Source: JAFGMC01 sp963540515 | GTDB lineage: Bacteria; Pseudomonadota; Alphaproteobacteria; Rs-D84 | Direction of reading: 5' to 3' | Length of the DNA: 64,000 bases | NCBI GenBank assembly: GCA_963540515.1 | Contig: CAUTNA010000001.1 | Location: 1-64,000, forward strand | Shown here: in pieces, positions 53,229-61,945 of the stretch | How positions within the stretch are numbered: position 1 is the stretch's first letter | How the letters are laid out: every line of letters starts with the position of its first letter | Position numbers and translations under genes: made by a program | The notes under the pieces: generated by a model | The model's database searches: none | Seen by the model: only the letters and a program-made list of their open reading frames with translations | Told to the model about the DNA's origin: nothing

Positions 53229-54425
53229 TTACCTTTTTGTATTATATCTATATAGTACAATTAATGCAGAAATAAAAGATATTATTGTTGCTGCAATCCA
53301 AACCCCTTGTGTTCCTCCTAAAATAAATATAAATAGAGAAGTTAATACAGGAACTATAAAACTTGTCAAATTTCTTGCTGTTTTAAATATACCATAATAT
53401 CTTGCTTTTGCATTTGGTTTAACACTTTCAAAAAAAAACAAATCATGAACAGGCTCCATAATAGCACCAGAAAATCTCCATAAAATAAATATAACTAAAA
53501 GAGACCAACCTTTGATAAAAGAAGCTAAAAATGCAAAAATACCAAAAGATATAAAACCAATAAACATTGGCAATTTTATACCACGTTTTCTTGCAATTTT
53601 ACCAATAAACTCTGACATTAATATATAGGGAAGAATACCAACTGTTAAAATTACTCCAAGAGTTCCTTTACTAAAACCATTTTCTATAACAGTTATTGGA
53701 ACATATAAATTCCTTATTGTATAAAGAGCATAATAGCCAAAATTTATAAAGTAAGAACTGACTAAAGACGGATGATAAAAAAAAGAAATTACATTTTTTA
53801 TAAGTGATTTTATTGTAGATCTTGTATTTATTTTTTTTATTTTTTTATCTTCTTGTATTATTCCAAAAAATTTAAAAACAAATAAACAAATTAAATAAAC
53901 AAAAGAAGTTACAAAAAAAACACTTCTATTATTAAAGCTTGAAGCAATTAACATTGAAATACTTGGTGCAATTAATGCACCAATATTTATCCATAAATAA
54001 TATCTTGCATTTAACCTCGCTATACCAACATCTTTTGAAAAATCAACCATAAAAAGAGGAATTAAAATTCCTATAAAAACACTGGCTATTCCACAAATAT
54101 AATCAATAGAAATAAATGTTTCTGGTTTTATTGAAAAACCTAATAAAAAATGACCAATAGAAAGAGTAAGAAGAGCAGAATAAAATATTTTAGCTTTAGA
54201 AATATATTTAAATACTTCATTAGCAAATAAGGATATAAACATACAAAATAAAGAATATATAGATATGTAAATACCTATTGCTACTGGATTCTTAAATATA
54301 TCAAGTAATACTAAAGAATATACCGATCCAATTACACCTCCAGCAAAACCAGTAAAAAGACCTAAGTTTGCAAATGAAAAACCATTTACAAAACTTCTAA
54401 TAGATAAATATTTATCTCTAGCCAT
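53229..54425 (-). CDS. Major facilitator superfamily transporter
   Basis: A 398-residue protein with about 12 hydrophobic helices in two halves. The loop between helices 2 and 3 is degenerate compared with the usual MFS motif A, but IGKIARKRG in the second half resembles it. The substrate cannot be told. It sits between secB and recA on one strand with gaps of 11 and 3 bases. Confidence 0.83.
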   Translation of the reverse strand: MARDKYLSIRSFVNGFSFANLGLFTGFAGGVIGSVYSLVLLDIFKNPVAIGIYISIYSLFCMFISLFANEVFKYISKAKIFYSALLTLSIGHFLLGFSIKPETFISIDYICGIASVFIGILIPLFMVDFSKDVGIARLNARYYLWINIGALIAPSISMLIASSFNNRSVFFVTSFVYLICLFVFKFFGIIQEDKKIKKINTRSTIKSLIKNVISFFYHPSLVSSYFINFGYYALYTIRNLYVPITVIENGFSKGTLGVILTVGILPYILMSEFIGKIARKRGIKLPMFIGFISFGIFAFLASFIKGWSLLVIFILWRFSGAIMEPVHDLFFFESVKPNAKARYYGIFKTARNLTSFIVPVLTSLFIFILGGTQGVWIAATIISFISALIVLYRYNTKR

Positions 54426-54436
54426 TTTATATATTT

Positions 54437-54871
54437 TTATTTTTTATTCTTTTGTTGTTCCTCATACACTTTTTCGAAATCAAATGGTGGTATAAAGAAA
54501 GGTTGAAAACCAGATTCACCGGTTAAATTTAAAATAAGACTTCTTACAACTGGAAATATCATTGTTGGAACATCAATTAAAAGTATTTTCTTTTTTGTTT
54601 CATCATCAGCTTTTTCATCAGTTAATTTTACTAAAGCAGAATATGTAGAATCTATTAAAAATACAGACTTAGAATCTTTATCCAACTTAGAGTGTAATTT
54701 TATTATTAAATCAACCATAAAAACATTATTGTCTGCACCTTTTATTTGAGTATAAACCTCTGTTTCAATTTTAGATTCTCCACCATCTTTTTTAAAAAAT
54801 AAATCTGGAACATTTGGACTTTCAAAAGAAATATCTTTTAGAAATTGATATATTATTTCAAACTGTTTCAT
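54437..54871 (-). CDS. secB: Protein-export chaperone SecB
   Basis: SecB keeps precursors unfolded and hands them to SecA. The 144 residues contain the family stretches YLKDISFESPNVPDLF at the start and the C-terminal block FPVVRSLILNLTGESGFQPFFIPPFDF. AAGGG precedes the ATG. It is divergent from mltA, an arrangement I associate with alphaproteobacteria. Confidence 0.95.
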   Translation of the reverse strand: MKQFEIIYQFLKDISFESPNVPDLFFKKDGGESKIETEVYTQIKGADNNVFMVDLIIKLHSKLDKDSKSVFLIDSTYSALVKLTDEKADDETKKKILLIDVPTMIFPVVRSLILNLTGESGFQPFFIPPFDFEKVYEEQQKNKK

Positions 54872-54947
54872 TATTCACCCTTTTTTAAAAATTAAATTTA
54901 TGATAATATATCAGTAAAACCAATTTTTTACAAGATTAAGGATTAAA

Positions 54948-56036
54948 ATGTTAAGAAAACTTAAATTTTTCAATGTATTAAATTTATTGATACTATCTTT
55001 TATACTTACTTCATGCGATCTCAGTGTTCAATTTTCTCAACGATCTAAAGAAGATTACGGAAATGAAACAAGAGTATCTTCTAATTTAGTAAAAACTTCT
55101 TTTTCTAATCTTCCTAATTGGAATAAAGATGATTTAAGATATGCTATGCAAGCTTTCAGAAATAGTTGTAAAGCTAAAATCCAATACTCTGGTAAAGTAG
55201 TACCAAATAGAAAATTATTCGAACAAAAATGTAATAATTTACCATCTCTTAATTCAAATAATAAAATAGTTAGAGAATGGTTTGAAAGAAACTTTGATGT
55301 TTATAAAGTTTATGATAATTTTGGAAATTCTAAAGGTAAATTTACAGGTTATTATTCACCTATTATACCAGCTTGTAAAACACAAACATATTCTTGTAAT
55401 GAACCTATTATGGGGCTGCCGACAGATGGAAGAAATTTTAAAGGAGTTCCTAAAAGAACAATCGTAAACAATAGAATTGGTAAAATTTTGTATTGGGCAA
55501 ATTTAGTAGATGTTCAAAATATACAAATACAAGGTAGTGGTATGCTTCGTCTTGAAGATGGAACACTTGTAAAACTAAATTTTGCAGGTGTAAATGATAT
55601 GCCATTTAAATCTATTGGTGAACAATTAAAAGCAAAAGGTATACGACCAGATGGAGGATATTCTGCAGATTCTGTTTGGACATATTTAAAATCAAGACCA
55701 AGCCTTGCAAAAGAAGTAATATACAACAATCAAAGGTATATATACTTTTATATTTCTGTACCACCAGAAGTAATCGGAAAACTTGGAACACCTCTTTCTA
55801 AAATACGTAGTATTGCTGTGGATGATTCCATATATACTTTAGGACTCCCTATGTATATAAATACAAATTTATCTGATGGAAGTAAATTTTCAAGACTTGT
55901 AATGGCACAAGATACGGGAAATGCAATAAAAGGATGGATACGTGCAGATATATTTTTTGGTACAGGAGATAAAGCATACAGAATTGCTCATGGTCAACAC
56001 AGTGATGGTGAGATATATGTTTTAATGCCAAGGTAA
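54948..56036 (+). CDS. mltA: Membrane-bound lytic murein transglycosylase A (MltA)
   Basis: The 362-residue lipoprotein has lipobox LTSC in its signal peptide. The MltA domain (KFTGYYSPIIPACKT) is followed by the 3D domain with the catalytic-type Asp in MAQDTGNAIKGWIRADIFFGTG. It cleaves glycan strands to anhydro-muropeptides and is anchored to the outer membrane. It is co-transcribed with the DUF721 gene two bases downstream. Confidence 0.95.
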   Translation: MLRKLKFFNVLNLLILSFILTSCDLSVQFSQRSKEDYGNETRVSSNLVKTSFSNLPNWNKDDLRYAMQAFRNSCKAKIQYSGKVVPNRKLFEQKCNNLPSLNSNNKIVREWFERNFDVYKVYDNFGNSKGKFTGYYSPIIPACKTQTYSCNEPIMGLPTDGRNFKGVPKRTIVNNRIGKILYWANLVDVQNIQIQGSGMLRLEDGTLVKLNFAGVNDMPFKSIGEQLKAKGIRPDGGYSADSVWTYLKSRPSLAKEVIYNNQRYIYFYISVPPEVIGKLGTPLSKIRSIAVDDSIYTLGLPMYINTNLSDGSKFSRLVMAQDTGNAIKGWIRADIFFGTGDKAYRIAHGQHSDGEIYVLMPR

Positions 56037-56038
56037 GA

Positions 56039-56365
56039 ATGCAAGATAATAATAAATTATTAAAAAGAACTGAAAGTCCTCAAACATTAGCTTCAAGTTT
56101 GGGGACTGTTTTAAAAATACTAAAAATTAGCGTATCTAGTTCTGATCTTGTAAATAATTGGAGTAAAGTTATAGGTGATGAATTATCAAATATGATAAAA
56201 CTCAATACTATTACCAAAACAACAGATAAAAAAATAAACATATCTATAAAATTATTAAACCCAGCTTTTTCATTAGAAATATCTTATAAACTAGATACTA
56301 TCAAAGAAAAAATAAATAAATTTTATGGGACAAATATTGTAAATAAAGTTTCAATAAAAAAATAA
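56039..56365 (+). CDS. DUF721 protein
   Basis: A 108-residue protein with the DUF721 pattern: LASSLGTVLKILKI, VNNWSKVIGDELSNM and a beta-rich C-terminal half. The function is not established; members often lie beside secA, mutY or cell-wall genes. AAGG sits before the ATG. It is convergent with ruvC. Confidence 0.82.
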   Translation: MQDNNKLLKRTESPQTLASSLGTVLKILKISVSSSDLVNNWSKVIGDELSNMIKLNTITKTTDKKINISIKLLNPAFSLEISYKLDTIKEKINKFYGTNIVNKVSIKK

Positions 56366-56370
56366 TTTGT

Positions 56371-56859
56371 TTAAGAAATTAATTTTGAAATGTTAGAATG
56401 AGTTATTGCAATTGCAATAGCATCAACCTCATCACTTGTTTTTTTATATCCTAAAAAAGCCTCTGGCATAAGTATATTAATCATTTTATAAACTTGTTCT
56501 TTATCTGCATGTCCAGATGCCGTTAAAGCCTTTTTTATTTTATTTGGTTCATATTCATAAATAGGAATATTTAAATTTGATACAGCAACAATTGCAGATG
56601 CACGAGCATGTCCAAGTAATAAAGTAGTTTTTGGATTTTGATTTACAAATGTAATTTCTATAGAACATTCATTTGGTTTAAATAAATTACAAATCTCTGA
56701 TATTTTGTTAAAAATAAAACTTAATCTTTCTGGTAAATTTTTTTTAGGATCTGGTAATATTACACCACTATCAACATAAACTCTTTTACTTCCAATGTTA
56801 TCAATAACGGCCCAACCAGTATGTAATAAACCAGGATCTATACCAATAATTCTTGTCAT
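56371..56859 (-). CDS. ruvC: Crossover junction endodeoxyribonuclease RuvC
   Basis: The Holliday-junction resolvase. I start at the ATG giving MTRIIGIDPGLLHTGW (162 residues), not the in-frame TTG four codons upstream. Acidic catalytic residues are visible in GIDPG, SIEITF and DEVDAIAIA. It follows yebC by four bases on the same strand, the common yebC-ruvC order; ruvA is on the opposite strand nearby and ruvB is not in the window. Confidence 0.94.
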   Translation of the reverse strand: MTRIIGIDPGLLHTGWAVIDNIGSKRVYVDSGVILPDPKKNLPERLSFIFNKISEICNLFKPNECSIEITFVNQNPKTTLLLGHARASAIVAVSNLNIPIYEYEPNKIKKALTASGHADKEQVYKMINILMPEAFLGYKKTSDEVDAIAIAITHSNISKLIS

Positions 56860-56863
56860 AAAT

Positions 56864-57580
56864 TTAAGCAACAGCAGCTATTACTTTTTGTACATCATCA
56901 TTCTCTTCTAAACATTCAACTAATTTTTCAAGTTTAGAATATGTTTCATCATCTACATCTACAGGAGAATTTGCTATCCAAGTAAGTTCTGCTTTGTCTG
57001 GTTCTCCAAGAACTTCTGATAAAGTTTTTTGAACAGCCATAAAATTATCAACTTTTGTTGTAATTATATAACCATCTTCTGAGTTTTCTATATCTTCAGC
57101 TCCTGCATCCATAATTATTAACATCATATCATCTAAAGATTTATTAATAGTTATTGGATAGTATATTTGTCCAGCACGTGTAAATAAAAAAGCAACAGAA
57201 TTTTCTTCAGACATATTTCCACCATTTTTTGAAAATATACTTCTGACTTCTGGAACAGTTCTTCGTGGGTTATCAGTCAAAGCTTCAACTATAATAGGAA
57301 CGGCACCAGGACCATATCCTTCATACCTTACATATTCAAAATTTTCAACATTAGCACCACTTGCTTTTTCTATTGCTCTTTTAATATTATCGTTTGGCAT
57401 AGAATTTTTACGAGCGTTTAAAACAGCTAATCTTAATCTTGGATTATTATCAGGATTAGAATCTCCTAATTTAGCTGCCATAGTTATTTCTCTTGCAAGT
57501 TTTGTAAATAACCCACTTCTTACAGCATCAGCTGCACCCTTTTTATGCATAATATTATGCCACTTACTATGTCCTGACAT
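56864..57580 (-). CDS. yebC: YebC/PmpR-family protein
   Basis: A 238-residue protein with the family start GHSKWHNIMHKKGAADA and the block YEGYGPGAVPIIVEALTDN. YebC-type proteins were annotated as transcription regulators, and some are now known to help ribosomes translate difficult proline-rich stretches. Length and domain order are normal. Divergent from ruvA. Confidence 0.95.
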   Translation of the reverse strand: MSGHSKWHNIMHKKGAADAVRSGLFTKLAREITMAAKLGDSNPDNNPRLRLAVLNARKNSMPNDNIKRAIEKASGANVENFEYVRYEGYGPGAVPIIVEALTDNPRRTVPEVRSIFSKNGGNMSEENSVAFLFTRAGQIYYPITINKSLDDMMLIIMDAGAEDIENSEDGYIITTKVDNFMAVQKTLSEVLGEPDKAELTWIANSPVDVDDETYSKLEKLVECLEENDDVQKVIAAVA

Positions 57581-57632
57581 AAGTTTTGACCTTTCATTAT
57601 TAATAAAGTAGTATTTTTGAAAAGGATAACAA

Positions 57633-58214
57633 ATGATAGCTAAATTGCAAGGAGTTGTTGATTATATTGAAGATGACTTCATAGTAATTATGATTGCTCA
57701 AATTGGTTATAAAGTATTTACACCTTATTCGTTCAACATTGGAGAAAATGTATCTTTGTGGATAGAAACAATAGTTCGTGAAGATTATATTAAATTATTT
57801 GGATTTAAAACAAATTCCGAACAAGATCTTTTTAATTCTTTAATTTCTATATCATCTATAGGACCAAAACTGGCTTTATCAATTTTAAGATCTTTAAAAT
57901 TAGATCTATTTTATAAAGCAATTATTTCACAGGACTATAAACTTATATCAAGTGTTCCAGGTGTTGGAAAAAAAATGGCTGAAAAAATATTATTGGAATT
58001 CAAATCCAAAACAGAATTATTTAATTCAAGACAAATTATACAAGAAAATAGTAATTCATCAAATTATTCAGAATTGTTATCTGCACTAGAAGCACTTGGT
58101 TATAAAAGAATAGAAATTACAAATTTAGTAGATGAAATAATTTCAGCCAATTCAAATCTAGAGCTAGAAAAATTAATTCCAATTGCATTAAAAAAAATAA
58201 GTGAATCAAAATGA
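57633..58214 (+). CDS. ruvA: Holliday junction branch migration protein RuvA
   Basis: RuvA binds Holliday junctions and loads the RuvB motor. The 193 residues have an N-terminal OB fold, a helix-hairpin-helix region (SSIGPKLALSIL and SVPGVGKKMAEKILLEF) and a C-terminal RuvB-binding domain. AAAGGA precedes the ATG. It overlaps mnmE by four bases. Confidence 0.95.
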   Translation: MIAKLQGVVDYIEDDFIVIMIAQIGYKVFTPYSFNIGENVSLWIETIVREDYIKLFGFKTNSEQDLFNSLISISSIGPKLALSILRSLKLDLFYKAIISQDYKLISSVPGVGKKMAEKILLEFKSKTELFNSRQIIQENSNSSNYSELLSALEALGYKRIEITNLVDEIISANSNLELEKLIPIALKKISESK

Positions 58215-59518
58215 ATGATACAATATACGCACTATCAAGTGCTAAAGGAAAAAGCGGTATATCTGTTATAAGAATAAGTGGAGAAAATCTTTATGATTTA
58301 TTCACTAAATTATCTAATAAAAAAAAACCAAATCCAAGATTTGCATATTTTGTAAAATTGCTTGATTTAAATAATGAACTAATTGACGAATGTATTTGTA
58401 TTTACTTCAAAAGCCCACATTCATCAACTGGAGAAGATGTTATAGAAATACACCCTCATGGATCAAAAGCTGTAATAGATAAAATATTTAAACTTTTAGA
58501 TAATTTGAACTTAAGAATTGCTGAACCAGGTGAATTTACAAAAAGAGCTTTTTATAATAACAAAATGAATTTAATAGAAGTTGATGGTCTTATCAATATA
58601 TTAGAAGCCAAAACTGAAAAACAACATAAACTTGCAATATCTAACCTTACAGGTACAAATTCAGATATAATATCAATGTGGCGTAATGAAATGCTGGAAA
58701 TATGTGCTTATTCTTCAGCTATATCTGATTATCCATCTGATGAATTACCAGATAATATTGAAGAAAATATAAAAAATAAAATTAAAAATTTATATATAAA
58801 AATTAATAAAGTTATATCTAATTTTGAAAATGTTAGTAAAATCCAAAACGGTATAAATATATCTATTATTGGTGAAACTAATGTTGGTAAATCATCTATA
58901 TTTAATAAAATTATTGGAGAATCAAGAGCAATTATTTCTGATATTCCTGGAACAACTCGAGATGTTATAAGTGCAGATATTGATATTAATGGTTATCTAA
59001 TTCATCTATCTGATACAGCTGGAATAAGAGAAACAAATGATACTATTGAAAATATAGGTATATCAAAAACATTTAATGAAATTGAAAAATCAGATATAAT
59101 TTTAAAAGTTATTACTCCAAATAAAAATATAAAGGAAACAGATATTGATAAAAAAACTATACTAATAGTTAACAAATGTGATTTAGTAAAAGGACAAATA
59201 GAAAAAGAAAAAAATACAATTTATTTGTCGGCTTCTGATAATATTGGTTTTGATACTTTAATAAATGCTATTACAAAAAAAATAGAAGAAAATATAGATA
59301 CACAAGATAACTTCATTATGATAACAAGAAGAGTAAGAGATTTACTAAATGATGCAGTTTATTGGTTAAAAACCTCAATATCAAATACAAGTATAGATTT
59401 TGATATTCTATCAGAGCAAATAAAGTACGCATCAAATTCCCTTGGTAAAGCAACTGGAATTATAACTGTTGATGAAACAATGGATTTAATGTTTTCTTCA
59501 CTTTGTCTTGGAAAATAA
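58211..59518 (+). CDS. mnmE: tRNA-modifying GTPase MnmE
   Basis: With MnmG it makes 5-carboxymethylaminomethyl-type groups on U34 of tRNAs. It has 435 residues. The N-terminal folate-binding domain is followed by a helical domain interrupted by the G domain: GETNVGKSS (G1), DIPGTTRD (G2 region), DTAG (G3) and NKCD (G4). The C-terminus ends in CLGK, the conserved CxGK signature. It starts on the ruvA stop (ATGA). Confidence 0.96.
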   Translation: MNDTIYALSSAKGKSGISVIRISGENLYDLFTKLSNKKKPNPRFAYFVKLLDLNNELIDECICIYFKSPHSSTGEDVIEIHPHGSKAVIDKIFKLLDNLNLRIAEPGEFTKRAFYNNKMNLIEVDGLINILEAKTEKQHKLAISNLTGTNSDIISMWRNEMLEICAYSSAISDYPSDELPDNIEENIKNKIKNLYIKINKVISNFENVSKIQNGINISIIGETNVGKSSIFNKIIGESRAIISDIPGTTRDVISADIDINGYLIHLSDTAGIRETNDTIENIGISKTFNEIEKSDIILKVITPNKNIKETDIDKKTILIVNKCDLVKGQIEKEKNTIYLSASDNIGFDTLINAITKKIEENIDTQDNFIMITRRVRDLLNDAVYWLKTSISNTSIDFDILSEQIKYASNSLGKATGIITVDETMDLMFSSLCLGK

Positions 59519-61099
59519 TCAATCTCTGGACTCTGGATACAAACCATCTATAAGATTCTTTTTTACTACATGATGTTTAATCTTTTGAGTACTTGTAAGT
59601 GGTAGATCTTCATTTGTAATAGCAAAATGAGTAACCCATTTATAACTAGCTATTTTTTTATTAGATAAAGATATTTGATCAAATATATAATCAAGACTTG
59701 TCCCATCTTCTACACTAAATACAGCATAGGCAACAGCCTTATCTTTTAATCTATGTTCAAATACTGCAACATTTTTAACTTTTGGTATTTGAATATATAA
59801 AGCTTCTAATTCATCAGGGTAAACATTTTTCCCAGAATCTAAAACAATTACCTGTTTTTTTCTTCCTGCAAAATGCAACTCTCCATTTTTATCTAAACTA
59901 ACTAAATCACCTGTATTAAAAAATCCTTTGTCATCAAAAGATTCTTTATTAACTTTATCATTATTCATATAACCATTAAATACTTGGTGCCCTTTAAGCC
60001 ATAAAATACCAACACCATCTTCATTTTTATCTCTTATTTCAAACTCATTATTTAATGTTGTTGATCCAAACGCAAAAGGAAGTCTATTTTTAGTTGGCTT
60101 AGAAATACATATTGGACCAACAGTTTCTGTTAATCCATAACCTTGTATAAAAGTAAGTCCAAGTCTCTCATAAAAAGTTTCGACCTCTGGTTTTGTAGCA
60201 GCACCTCCAGCAATTAATAATCTTGCTTTTCCACCAAAAACATCAAGAATTTGTTGCTGAATTTTTTTAACTAAAAACCTTAAACCAATCTTTTCTAAAA
60301 TTTTTCCATATTTTAAAATTATTGATACTAACCACCATTTATTTTTTGACTTAACTGTATCAATTATTTTATTTCTAAATACCTCCCAAACTCTTGGAAC
60401 TGCAGGTATTATATTTGGTTTAAATTTAGCAAAATCATCTAATATTTCTTTTGGATTTACAGTTGGTTGTAATAAAACACTTGCTCCATAATGAATTGTT
60501 GCAAGTAATTCAACAGCAAAACCAAAAACATGATACATAGGTAAAAATCCATACATTATATCCCCTGGTTTAATCCACTTATTCATAGATTCTAAAGAAT
60601 TTGAACATTCAATAAGATTAAAATGAGTAAGTGGAACTATTTTAGGTATTCCAGTAGAACCTGATGTAAAAGATAAAGTTGCTATATCAAAAGCTTCTAT
60701 AAATTCTGGTTTTAAATTATTATTTATTTCTTTGTCTTTTACACAAATATCAAAAAATTTAAAATCATCCGTTTTAAAAAATAATTTTTTTTCACCATAA
60801 ACAAACTTACAATCTGTAAGATTTGTCATATTTGTATATTCTAGAGGTGTTAAATTTGTATCTAACAACAAACATTTGCCACCCAAATACCATATAGCAA
60901 AAAGAGTTATTGGAAATTCTGGTATATTATGAGAAAGAATACCAACAACATCACCTTTTGAGACACCATCTTTATGTAAAGTATTTGCTCTTAATTTTAC
61001 AAGATATAAAAATTCACTGTATGATATATTTTCTCTAAGTAGAAAAGTTTGATCTCCGTATTTTTCTACAGTCTTTTCCAATAATTGAAACATATTCAT
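59519..61099 (-). CDS. AMP-forming acyl-CoA synthetase / ligase
   Basis: The ATG preceded by GGAG gives 526 residues. The adenylation motifs are FTSGSTGIPK (A3), GYGLTE (A5) and TGDLVSLDKNGELHFAGRKKQVI (A7-A8), with FLPMYHVFG typical of acyl-CoA synthetases. It activates a carboxylic acid to acyl-AMP; fatty acid is the likeliest substrate, but CoA versus carrier-protein transfer is not clear. It is divergent from xthA. Confidence 0.88.
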   Translation of the reverse strand: MNMFQLLEKTVEKYGDQTFLLRENISYSEFLYLVKLRANTLHKDGVSKGDVVGILSHNIPEFPITLFAIWYLGGKCLLLDTNLTPLEYTNMTNLTDCKFVYGEKKLFFKTDDFKFFDICVKDKEINNNLKPEFIEAFDIATLSFTSGSTGIPKIVPLTHFNLIECSNSLESMNKWIKPGDIMYGFLPMYHVFGFAVELLATIHYGASVLLQPTVNPKEILDDFAKFKPNIIPAVPRVWEVFRNKIIDTVKSKNKWWLVSIILKYGKILEKIGLRFLVKKIQQQILDVFGGKARLLIAGGAATKPEVETFYERLGLTFIQGYGLTETVGPICISKPTKNRLPFAFGSTTLNNEFEIRDKNEDGVGILWLKGHQVFNGYMNNDKVNKESFDDKGFFNTGDLVSLDKNGELHFAGRKKQVIVLDSGKNVYPDELEALYIQIPKVKNVAVFEHRLKDKAVAYAVFSVEDGTSLDYIFDQISLSNKKIASYKWVTHFAITNEDLPLTSTQKIKHHVVKKNLIDGLYPESRD

Positions 61100-61177
61100 A
61101 TGATAACTCCACAATAAAAACTACTTTAATTAATTGTAATATTGTGTATTATAGATGTAAAAAAAAGATATTCAAAT

Positions 61178-61945
61178 ATGAAAATACTGACTTTAAATAT
61201 TAACTCAATACGAGCTCATATAAATAGCCTAATAAAAATATTAAAAGAAGGATATTATGACACTATTTTATTACAAGAATTAAAAGTAGATAATCATAAT
61301 TTTCCATACATTTTATTAGATGAATTTGGATATAATATCAAAGTATTTGGTCAAAAAACATGGAATGGTGTTGCTATACTTTCAAAATATTCAGTTGAGG
61401 ATGTAATTTATGGTCTTCCAAATTTTATAGATGAAAATTCTCGTCTAATTGAAGCTGTAGTTAATGGGAATATTCGTTTAATAAATGTGTATATGCCAAA
61501 TGGGGATAACATAGAATCACCAAAATTTGAATATAAATTAAAATGGATGAATAGTTTTACAGAATATATTAATACTTATTTAAAATCAGATGAGAATGTT
61601 ATAATAGCAGGTGATTTTAATGTATCAATAACCGATAATGATATCTGGAATCCTAAAAATTATATTGGTTCAAGTATATCAGCAGTAGAAGCTCGTAATA
61701 TTATGCAAAATTGGCTTGATAGTGGTTGGGTTGACGAATGGAGAAAAAGACACCCGACAGATATTGGTTATACTTGGTATGGATACAGAGGCTTTAACAG
61801 TTTAGAAAAAAATCAAGGACTTAGACTTGATTATTTCCTTACAAATTTATCTGCACAAAAAATTATAAAAAAATGTGAGATAGATTTATCACCAAGAAAA
61901 GAAAATAAACCAACAGATCATTGTGGACTTTATTTAGAAATATAA
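61178..61945 (+). CDS. xthA: Exodeoxyribonuclease III
   Basis: An AP endonuclease and 3' exonuclease for base-excision repair. I start at the ATG giving MKILTLNINSIRAH, matching the family N-terminus, so the protein has 255 residues. The active-site blocks are LLQELKV, GDFNVSITDNDIWN, LRLDYFLT and PTDHCG. There is little Shine-Dalgarno signal here. Confidence 0.93.
   Translation: MKILTLNINSIRAHINSLIKILKEGYYDTILLQELKVDNHNFPYILLDEFGYNIKVFGQKTWNGVAILSKYSVEDVIYGLPNFIDENSRLIEAVVNGNIRLINVYMPNGDNIESPKFEYKLKWMNSFTEYINTYLKSDENVIIAGDFNVSITDNDIWNPKNYIGSSISAVEARNIMQNWLDSGWVDEWRKRHPTDIGYTWYGYRGFNSLEKNQGLRLDYFLTNLSAQKIIKKCEIDLSPRKENKPTDHCGLYLEI

Noticed and set aside
53226..53300. SOS (LexA) operator upstream of recA
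   Set aside because: The upstream DNA is the end of the MFS coding region and I saw no GTTC-N7-GTTC-type or other convincing dyad. RecA may be read from an upstream promoter.
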